A stretch of 64,000 bases of DNA from Fluviicola sp. (GTDB lineage Bacteria; Bacteroidota; Bacteroidia; Flavobacteriales_D; Crocinitomicaceae). The translations under genes and the position numbers were made by a program. Location: NCBI RefSeq assembly GCF_039596395.1, contig NZ_JBCNJT010000001.1, positions 620,001 to 684,000 on the forward strand, read 5' to 3'. Below, piece by piece: positions 58,442 through 64,000 of this stretch (position 1 is the stretch's first letter; each line of letters starts with the position of its first letter). The notes under the pieces were generated by a model that ran no database searches, was not told where the DNA came from, and saw only the letters and a program-made list of their open reading frames with translations.

Positions 58442-59442
58442 GGATTCGATTTTTTTACAAAGGTAAGAATATCGGTCTGATCTGTGGGTATGGTTTCAAA
58501 TCCCAGGTTTTCGAATACTTTGAGAGATGCTGTATTTTCTTTTTTTACAATCGCTTTAAACGAATAGTCGTTGAATTTCTCTACGAGCAGGTGAACGATT
58601 GCTGCACCTAGTTTTTTGCCCCGGTGTTTTTTGTCAATGCTATAGCCGATTTCCCAGAGTAAGTCTTTCTTTTGAATGCGGATCTGTCCGAGCGGCTCAA
58701 CACCATCTGTCAGGATGAAAAGCTTGCTATCCGGATTGGTAAGTTGTGATTGAAACCACTTCTGATGCGTTTCAAAGGGAATCGGTTCGGAATTCAATGA
58801 ATTAGCACGTACCGAAGGTTCATTCGCCCAATCAAAAAGCAATTGCAGGTCTTCCTCACTTGCTTCACGAAGGTAAATATGTGGTTGTTCCGAATTCCAA
58901 AGGCTGTGTATCAGCACATCTTTATAGGCACCGTTAAACAAACAATGATCCTTCAAACGGGCTTCCTGCATAAATCCGGAGTTTTCCAGAACAGGAAATA
59001 AATGGGGGCGAAGGTCGTAGGCGTAGGTAAACAGTTTGTGGAGCCCCAGATCAGTAAATGCAATTTCCGGGAGTAATTCCAGGTAAGCTGTCCAGATTTC
59101 AGCGAAACGTTCTGCTTCCAGTTCCGTGTTCATGATAAATGAAACTTCGGCATGTTTATCTATCCAATTGATATGAACCAAACCTCCATAGCCGATACAT
59201 GTATCGTTTTCCAGGAAAGAGAATAATAATTGCTTCGGATGAGTTTGAGTGAATAGTTCAGAAACAACTGTTTCGAAATAATGCTTCTGATCTTCTTTTG
59301 TTAGCGGTTTTACCTGACGGAGATGATAAATTTGTTCATTCCGCCATTTCATAATGAGCAGCTGGTCTTCATCCCGGATCGGAACCAATTGGAAGTGCCC
59401 GCTTTCATAAGAGCTATTGGGAAGGCATTTATAGCTCCTCAT
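58438..59442 (-). CDS. Double GNAT acetyltransferase (PseH candidate)
   Basis: 334 residues with two acetyltransferase-like domains. The first (about 15-175) has LVPIRDEDQLLIMKWRNE, YGGLVHINWIDKHAEVSF and NSGFMQEARLKDH. The second (about 188-330) has IYLREASEEDLQLLFDWANE, GQIRIQKKDLLWEIGYSID and RGKKLGAAIVHLLVEKF followed by NLGFETI. The second resembles PseH, the N-acetyltransferase that makes the 2,4-diacetamido sugar. Fusing two GNAT units is unusual; the first may modify the same sugar elsewhere or be degenerate. It overlaps pseI by four bases and pseF by 14. PseG, which should release the sugar from UDP, is not visible. Confidence 0.75.
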   Translation of the reverse strand: MRSYKCLPNSSYESGHFQLVPIRDEDQLLIMKWRNEQIYHLRQVKPLTKEDQKHYFETVVSELFTQTHPKQLLFSFLENDTCIGYGGLVHINWIDKHAEVSFIMNTELEAERFAEIWTAYLELLPEIAFTDLGLHKLFTYAYDLRPHLFPVLENSGFMQEARLKDHCLFNGAYKDVLIHSLWNSEQPHIYLREASEEDLQLLFDWANEPSVRANSLNSEPIPFETHQKWFQSQLTNPDSKLFILTDGVEPLGQIRIQKKDLLWEIGYSIDKKHRGKKLGAAIVHLLVEKFNDYSFKAIVKKENTASLKVFENLGFETIPTDQTDILTFVKKSNP

Positions 59443-60118
59443 GATGCATCAGTTTAAATTTCATTTCCGCCATTGACCAGTCTTCCGGTGTGTCAATATC
59501 CTGAACTTTATTCTCATCAACAATAAATGGAACAATTTGTTCTTGCCACAGGGTCTTTGTCTCCATAAAATTCAGAACATCAAAAAAATAAAAACTCCCG
59601 GTATCATGATATACTTTTTCCAAATCCTGTGACCGGCTATTGATGTATTGAGGAAATTGAAGACAGACTTTGTGATCTTTTATCGTAAAACTTCGCTGAA
59701 TTGGATGCGAATAAGCAACACACGCGAGCAACACTGATGCCTGTTTTTCCAGAAAATAGTCGTAAGCGGTTTTCAGGTCTTGCCCCTCGATCAAAACAGA
59801 TGTTGGATACATACAGCATGCCTTATCGTAATTTCTACCCGTGGCAGCTAAATAATCCAGTACCTCGATCAATACATCAGAAGTTGTGGCATAATCATCC
59901 GAGTTTTTACCACTACGTAAAACCGGGACCTCAGCTCCGCATTGTTGGGCTATCCGGGCAATTTCTTCGTCATCCGTAGATACAAACACCGTAGAAAACA
60001 CCCCTGACTTCAGTACATTTTCAATAACCCGGGCAATAATCGGTTTTCCAAAAAAGGGTTTGATGTTCTTTCCTGGAATTCGTTTGCTTCCACCTCTTGC
60101 CGGGATAATTGCAATCAT
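59429..60118 (-). CDS. pseF: Pseudaminic acid cytidylyltransferase
   Basis: 229 residues. Activates pseudaminic acid as CMP-Pse. The CMP-sugar synthetase signature is IIPARGGSKRIPGKNIK at the N-terminus; STDDEEIARIAQQ and VLRSGKNSDDYATTSD follow. The C-terminal DIDTPEDWSMAE is conserved in CMP-Kdo/Neu5Ac/Pse synthetases. It begins the pseF-GNAT-pseI segment and overlaps the GNAT gene by 14 bases. Upstream lies the relic interval. Confidence 0.9.
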   Translation of the reverse strand: MIAIIPARGGSKRIPGKNIKPFFGKPIIARVIENVLKSGVFSTVFVSTDDEEIARIAQQCGAEVPVLRSGKNSDDYATTSDVLIEVLDYLAATGRNYDKACCMYPTSVLIEGQDLKTAYDYFLEKQASVLLACVAYSHPIQRSFTIKDHKVCLQFPQYINSRSQDLEKVYHDTGSFYFFDVLNFMETKTLWQEQIVPFIVDENKVQDIDTPEDWSMAEMKFKLMHHEEL

Positions 60119-60170
60119 ATTTTAATTCATTTAATCGTCAACGGAAGTTACTCGGCGACTCCTAACATCC

Positions 60171-60339
60171 TTATTTTTTCTCCAAATCACGCTTAAACAG
60201 ACGATCTGAATGCCCGCGATAATTAATAGTCACCGGAGTTGGATTGTCATACTCTGCTACGAGAATGTATTCTCTTGTTCCTTTCAATGTACTCCGTTCC
60301 GAAATTACCTGCCCAGAAATCCTCCTGTTCGGTAGACAT
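60171..60339 (-). pseudogene. Pseudaminic acid biosynthesis-associated methylase, internally deleted
   Basis: The minus strand starts with ATG at 60339 and reads MSTEQEDFWAGNFGTEYIER, which matches the N-terminus of the pseudaminic acid biosynthesis-associated methylase family as I recall it. It runs to a TGA at 60247 in that frame. In the next frame the sequence reads YILVAEYDNPTPVTINYRG and then LFKRD up to TAA at 60171, which matches the family's C-terminus. About 150 residues with the SAM-binding core are missing and the ends are out of frame, so it cannot make the enzyme. Confidence 0.75.
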
Positions 60340-60352
60340 ATACTATCGTTGT

Positions 60353-60439
60353 TTAAATTCTTTTTGCTAAGATAGTAAAAACTCCTTCTTCATTGACTTT
60401 AATCCAGCCTGTCCGGAATGTGGTTTTCAGACATGGCTC
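60353..60439 (-). pseudogene. Possible 3' remnant of another methyltransferase
   Basis: Directly after the PhyH-like stop codon and in its frame, the minus strand encodes EPCLKTTFRTGWIKVNEE followed by GVFTILAKRI and a stop. Endings of this kind (TGW-x-KVNE-x-G-x-FTILAK) remind me of class I methyltransferase C-termini. It may be the tail of a deleted gene or an extension of the dioxygenase cut by a nonsense codon. Low certainty. Confidence 0.3.
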
Positions 60440-61450
60440 TTATTCAGATTCGGAAAACAATTGGTAAGTTCGTTTGTTTTTAAGGATCGTTCCTTTAGAA
60501 TCCTCAGAAATTTCCGAAAGTTTTACCTTTTCAAAAGGAGCACCGAATAAGGAGTTTGAAAATTGAATCTGGAATAATAAACGAACATCTTCCGTGAGTG
60601 GTTTTCCCTTGTGAAGTCCGCGGGTATCTACTGCCAATATGGTTCCTTTTTTTCCTGTAAATTCTTTAAAACGATCCTTCGAATAGATTTTTGCCAATTC
60701 CTCATCTGTCATACGGCCATCCTTCCGGATTGCTTTTGGTAATCCTTTATGTGAGTTTTGGATATAACAGTGCGGACCATTGTTGGTATGTACATCCGTG
60801 ATGTAAAAAAAGAACTTAATGAATTTGAAACGGTCCATATCAAAATGGAACATTTGAGCTGCCTGGGAAGCTCCTTTATTGCCAAAAGGTACGCTCCACC
60901 ACATGGCCAATGTGTCCAGGATCGGGTTGCATTTCAGATAAGAAGTTGCAACGGATCTCAATGTCGGGTCAAACACAAGCGACTGAATGGCCTGGTTTTG
61001 CATAATATCTGAAGTCTCAAATTGATAGCGCGGAGATATAGGATTGTAGCGGTCAAAAATTACTTTTTCCGTAGAATAACTGATGTTTTTTTTGTCAACA
61101 TCAACATAGCGAGTGCCAGTTTCAGAGGCAAATGCGGTGATTTCTTCGATGAGGTTGTTGTCAAGTGTTACATCAAATTCGTAAAATCCATCTTCGACAA
61201 TCTTAGCCGAAATGTGCTCGATTTCCTTTTTTGACAAATTGCCCAAAACCCCGTTGGCAGCTTCTGTTTTTCCTTTTTTGGTGATCCTGATAATCGCTGA
61301 AAGGTGATCATTGACACGGCCATTGGTTAAAACAAACAAGTACCTGAATGCTGCATATCCCAGTTTTGTTGTTTTTTTGGTGAGCAAAAATACAAATAAC
61401 CCGAATGAAAACAGGAAAGGAAAAGTGATAAGCTTAACAATGTTCTTCAT
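60440..61450 (-). CDS. PhyH-like Fe(II)/2-oxoglutarate dioxygenase
   Basis: 336 residues. An N-terminal hydrophobic segment (about 5-25) may be a membrane anchor. The jelly-roll core carries H202-x-D204 (MFHFDMDRF), distal H280 (DTRGLHKGK) and R290 for 2-oxoglutarate. The substrate is unknown; placed between pseC and pseF genes it may hydroxylate or trim a nonulosonic acid or a lipid carrier. Nine bases separate it from the methyltransferase gene upstream. Confidence 0.8.
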   Translation of the reverse strand: MKNIVKLITFPFLFSFGLFVFLLTKKTTKLGYAAFRYLFVLTNGRVNDHLSAIIRITKKGKTEAANGVLGNLSKKEIEHISAKIVEDGFYEFDVTLDNNLIEEITAFASETGTRYVDVDKKNISYSTEKVIFDRYNPISPRYQFETSDIMQNQAIQSLVFDPTLRSVATSYLKCNPILDTLAMWWSVPFGNKGASQAAQMFHFDMDRFKFIKFFFYITDVHTNNGPHCYIQNSHKGLPKAIRKDGRMTDEELAKIYSKDRFKEFTGKKGTILAVDTRGLHKGKPLTEDVRLLFQIQFSNSLFGAPFEKVKLSEISEDSKGTILKNKRTYQLFSESE

Positions 61451-61459
61451 AGGAGTTAC

Positions 61460-62206
61460 TTATTTTTTGATGGAAAAAACAGCAATAACCGATCCTTTGA
61501 GGTCTTTTCTGTCTTCATCAATGCTATGACTAAAATACACATGATCTACTGCTTCTCCAAAGAAGTCTGTCAATTGCGATGCTTGTGTTGTCAATCTGCC
61601 GGCTCCGGGAATATAATCCAGGTTTTTGATTTGCTCCTGAGCGACTAATCCTCCATATTCCACACCAACTGCGATAATGGCACCGTTTTTTGCAACTCTG
61701 ACCACTTCCTGAGCGGCTTTTACGGGATCTTCGCTATAGGATATCACCCAGCCCATAATCACCACATCAAAAGAATTGTCAGGATAAGACATGGCATGCA
61801 TATCTCCCAAGTCAATCCAGGAAGAATAGCTGATCAGGTCAAGCCCGCGAATATTCTTTTTAAGAAATCCGTAACCAATCAAACTTAAAAGTTCTCCTTC
61901 CGTGCGGGGGCCAATAGTTAGCACTTTCGAATGAATACCCACTTTATCGATAGCGGTTACGGGCTTGATAAGCGCCAGGGACCTCACAACAGCAAGATCT
62001 TTCAACCCTTTTAGATTGTGAAATACTGTATTGGATGCAATTGCTTTTTGAGTGGATAGATCGAACGTCTTCAATTTCCGGCAGATTCTCACGAAATAAA
62101 AGAAACGCAGCCTGGCAATACAATAACGCACGAAGTCAATGGTTAACAATTGATGGAAAAATCCTCTGACTATGCCTTTGTATTTATGTTGGTTATGATC
62201 TTTCAT
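61460..62206 (-). CDS. Class I SAM-dependent methyltransferase
   Basis: 248 residues. Motif I is atypical (SKVLTIGPRTEGE); DLISYSSWIDLGDMHAMSYP and SFDVVIMGWVISYSEDPVKA fit the middle of the Rossmann fold (motif II/post-II). A basic N-terminus with aromatic residues (RFFYFVRICRKLK) may bind membrane or substrate. Probably modifies a sugar or lipid of the surface glycan. It overlaps pseC by 14 bases, so it is coupled to the cluster. Confidence 0.78.
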   Translation of the reverse strand: MKDHNQHKYKGIVRGFFHQLLTIDFVRYCIARLRFFYFVRICRKLKTFDLSTQKAIASNTVFHNLKGLKDLAVVRSLALIKPVTAIDKVGIHSKVLTIGPRTEGELLSLIGYGFLKKNIRGLDLISYSSWIDLGDMHAMSYPDNSFDVVIMGWVISYSEDPVKAAQEVVRVAKNGAIIAVGVEYGGLVAQEQIKNLDYIPGAGRLTTQASQLTDFFGEAVDHVYFSHSIDEDRKDLKGSVIAVFSIKK

Positions 62207-63395
62207 AGAATAGTTTTGTTGTGCTTATAACGTGATTTATTTCTTCTTCGGTCATGGACGGGAACATCGGAATGCTCATACATCTTGAATAATAGCGTTC
62301 TGCCATCGGGAAATCGCCCTCTTTCCAACCTTGTCTACGGTAATAAGGCATCAAATGAACGGGGATGTAATGAATTTGCGCAAAAATCCCGTTGGATCTG
62401 AGGAAATCATAGAGCCCTTTCCGGTTTTCGACCTCCAGTACGAACAGGTGATAAGCATGCCCCTCAATCAATCCCGAAGAATGAATGATTCCGGGAATGT
62501 TTGAGAATGCGTTCGTATATGCTTTCGCAATGGACCTTCTTTTGGCTAAATTCCGTTCGGCACGTTTTAACTGGGAAATGCCCAGTGCTGCCTGGAAGTC
62601 CGTTAAGCGGTAATTGTATCCCAATTCCTGCATTTCCATATACCAAAGCGGGTATTCACCGGTTGAAGGACTGTTGCCAACCGCAAACCCGGCACTGTTT
62701 TCGAAAAGTCTGGCATCGCGTGTTATTCCATGTGAGCGCAAGGTCAATAACTGTTTATACAGATCCGGATCGTTGGTAGTAATCATTCCTCCTTCACCCG
62801 TTGCAATGTGCTTTACCGGGTGAAAAGAGAACACACTTAAGTCCGCAAATTTTCCGTTCCCGGCAAACTGATCTGTTCCGTCTTTGTCTTTAAAAAATCC
62901 ACCGGGAGCATGACAAGCATCCTCTATGATCCATAATCCATGGTCATCAGCCAATTCCCGGAATGCGTCCAGTTGAGGAACACGTCCTGCAAAATCAACA
63001 GGAATAATTCCCTTAATTTTTTTATCCGGATTATTCTTAATGACCGATTTGACTGATTCCAAATCCATTAGATAGGTTTCCGGATCGATATCGGCAAACA
63101 GGATCTGACCGCCACAATATTTTACGCAGTTGATCGAAGCAGCAAAAGTAATCGGGGTGCAGATGACAAATTCGTCTTCGCGTATTCCCAGAGCCATTAC
63201 AGCTAAATGCAAAGCAGCAGTCCCGTTACTTAACGCAACCGCATAGTTTGATTCTGTATACTTCGCAAATGCTTCTTCAAATTCGGCAATTTTTGGGCCT
63301 TGTGTCAAAAAATCGGATTGCAGGGTTTCAATAACCGTTTGAATATCTTCGTTGGTTATTTCCTGTCTTCCGTAGGGAATGATCGGGTTGCTCAT
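62193..63395 (-). CDS. pseC: UDP-4-amino-4,6-dideoxy-N-acetyl-altrosamine transaminase
   Basis: 400 residues. PLP-dependent aminotransferase of the DegT/DnrJ/EryC1 family and second step of pseudaminic acid synthesis. Key features are PYGRQEITNEDIQTVIETL at the N-terminus, SNGTAALHLAVMAL (phosphate cup), WIIEDACHAPGG and the Schiff-base Lys195 in FSFHPVKHIATGEGG. Substrate specificity follows from its neighbour pseB. It overlaps pseB by four bases (ATGA). Confidence 0.93.
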   Translation of the reverse strand: MSNPIIPYGRQEITNEDIQTVIETLQSDFLTQGPKIAEFEEAFAKYTESNYAVALSNGTAALHLAVMALGIREDEFVICTPITFAASINCVKYCGGQILFADIDPETYLMDLESVKSVIKNNPDKKIKGIIPVDFAGRVPQLDAFRELADDHGLWIIEDACHAPGGFFKDKDGTDQFAGNGKFADLSVFSFHPVKHIATGEGGMITTNDPDLYKQLLTLRSHGITRDARLFENSAGFAVGNSPSTGEYPLWYMEMQELGYNYRLTDFQAALGISQLKRAERNLAKRRSIAKAYTNAFSNIPGIIHSSGLIEGHAYHLFVLEVENRKGLYDFLRSNGIFAQIHYIPVHLMPYYRRQGWKEGDFPMAERYYSRCMSIPMFPSMTEEEINHVISTTKLFYERS

Positions 63396-64000
63396 GGCTC
63401 AAAAGTAGGATCAACGTGTTCTTTGATAAGTTTTCTCAAGCTGTCCACCGTTTCCCAATCCGAATTTTTGTCGGAAGAGTACGAAAAGCCTTCGGCTACT
63501 TTTGTGGCATTGAAATGTGTGATGAACTGATCCAGTTTCCAATTAGGGGTTTGAGGCAGGATCGTATAGTATTTTCCTAAATCATAAGTAAAGAAGGAAT
63601 CGGATGAAGTAATCATTTCCTCGTGGATCTTTTCTCCGGGGCGAATCCCGACAACCGGTTTTTCACATTCCGGGCCAATTGCTTCGGCAACATCCAAAAT
63701 ACGGTAAGAAGGAATTTTTGGAACAAAAATTTCTCCTCCCCAGGCCGTTTCCAATGCATGCATGACCATGTCAACACCTCCTTGCAGCGAAATATTGAAG
63801 CGGGTCATGGATTCTACCGTAATAGGCAATACACCTTCGCTTCTTTTTTTCTTCAGGAAAAAGGGAATCACGGAACCGTTGGAACCCATCACGTTCCCGT
63901 AACGGACAACTGAGAATTTTACATTTCTTTTTCCTTTGATATTATTGGCAGCAACAAATAATTTATCGGAGGTTAATTTGGTAGCACCATATAAATTGAT
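63392..64000 (-). CDS. pseB: UDP-GlcNAc 4,6-dehydratase (inverting), 5' end outside window
   Basis: About 200 codons of the C-terminal part are seen; the frame is open to the window edge. It includes YGATK (Tyr/Lys of the SDR active site; the Tyr region near 63985), VKFSVVRYGNVMGSNG and then PITVESMTRFNISLQGG, IFVPKIPSYRILDVAEAI and VVGIRPGEKIHEEMI, the hallmarks of PseB/FlaA1. First step in pseudaminic acid synthesis. It probably heads the cluster; its promoter lies outside the window. A start at 63892 (MMGSNG) is an internal Met, not the real start. Confidence 0.93.
   Translation of the reverse strand: MNLYGATKLTSDKLFVAANNIKGKRNVKFSVVRYGNVMGSNGSVIPFFLKKKRSEGVLPITVESMTRFNISLQGGVDMVMHALETAWGGEIFVPKIPSYRILDVAEAIGPECEKPVVGIRPGEKIHEEMITSSDSFFTYDLGKYYTILPQTPNWKLDQFITHFNATKVAEGFSYSSDKNSDWETVDSLRKLIKEHVDPTFEP

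Larger units (their letters stand above)
60119..60439. other. Relic interval inside the pse cluster
   Basis: About 320 bases without an intact gene, between the PhyH-like gene and pseF. The minus strand holds fragments of two former genes (listed as pseudogenes at 60171-60339 and 60353-60439) and then about 50 bases with no feature before pseF. Confidence 0.75.

Noticed and set aside
63893-64000. A start of pseB at 63892
   Set aside because: The codons upstream in frame encode NLYGATKL and VKFSVVRYGN, the SDR active-site region, so the gene continues beyond the window.

Overview
The window looks like a chromosomal segment of a Bacteroidota bacterium, most likely Flavobacteriales and perhaps close to Fluviicola/Crocinitomicaceae; the rank below order is a guess. 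Signs are two secreted proteins with C-terminal type IX secretion (T9SS) sorting domains, several promoters with the Bacteroidota -7 box TAnnTTTG, a DnaG with a degraded zinc site, a DnaJ with two instead of four CxxCxGxG motifs, DUF2911 proteins, and many small lipoproteins with short signal peptides. Almost every gene is a chromosomal housekeeping or envelope gene. I see no insertion sequence, phage, CRISPR array, rRNA or tRNA.

Layout. 1-6.7 kb: TPR lipoprotein (5' end outside the window), TonB-dependent receptor, two small exported proteins, and a calpain-like cysteine protease whose N-terminus resembles leaders of contractile-injection-system cargo. 6.8-15.7 kb: DUF2911 protein, a CACATAG repeat patch, a PIG-L deacetylase / 36-aa membrane peptide / sodium:solute symporter operon, TspO, an MFS permease, and a divergent HxlR regulator / SDR pair. 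15.8-20.9 kb: two T9SS-secreted proteins, an Ogt DNA repair protein, and an apparent structured transcript with its own promoter and terminator. 21-31 kb: membrane protein, two YceI proteins, CorA, a ChbG-type deacetylase, an NTF2-like protein, a lysozyme-like protein, a VWA protein, a second DUF2911 protein, pyrophosphatase and MscS. 31-39 kb: DnaG, MORN lipoprotein, polyprenyl synthase, RlmN and an LTA-synthase-family protein.

38.9-43.4 kb holds an OmpR-type two-component system followed by a PepSY-like lipoprotein, a TauE/SafE permease with a PepSY-like tail and a DUF2490 barrel protein. Two of these genes are preceded by copies of one intergenic cassette of about 110-130 bp carrying the same promoter, which suggests a small co-regulated envelope-sensing system. 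43.5-50.7 kb: grpE-dnaJ behind a sigma-54-like promoter, a CPBP protease, an ABC exporter pair, a Ppx/GppA phosphatase and an NtrC-like regulator without a DNA-binding domain. 50.7-57.4 kb: a small lipoprotein, three tandem paralogues of an uncharacterised KPVIYLY family, and a large YfhO-like membrane protein.

57.4-64 kb (minus strand) is a pseudaminic acid cluster reading pseB (cut by the window edge), pseC, methyltransferase, PhyH-like dioxygenase, a relic interval, pseF, a double-GNAT PseH candidate, pseI. The relic interval holds the two ends of a pseudaminic-acid-associated methylase with its middle deleted. No pseG is visible.

Intergenic DNA carries a family of long palindromes (GC-rich arms around an AT core) placed right after genes, plus GTTCAAA tandem tracts. 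Domain calls rest on motif recognition by eye; no database search was run.
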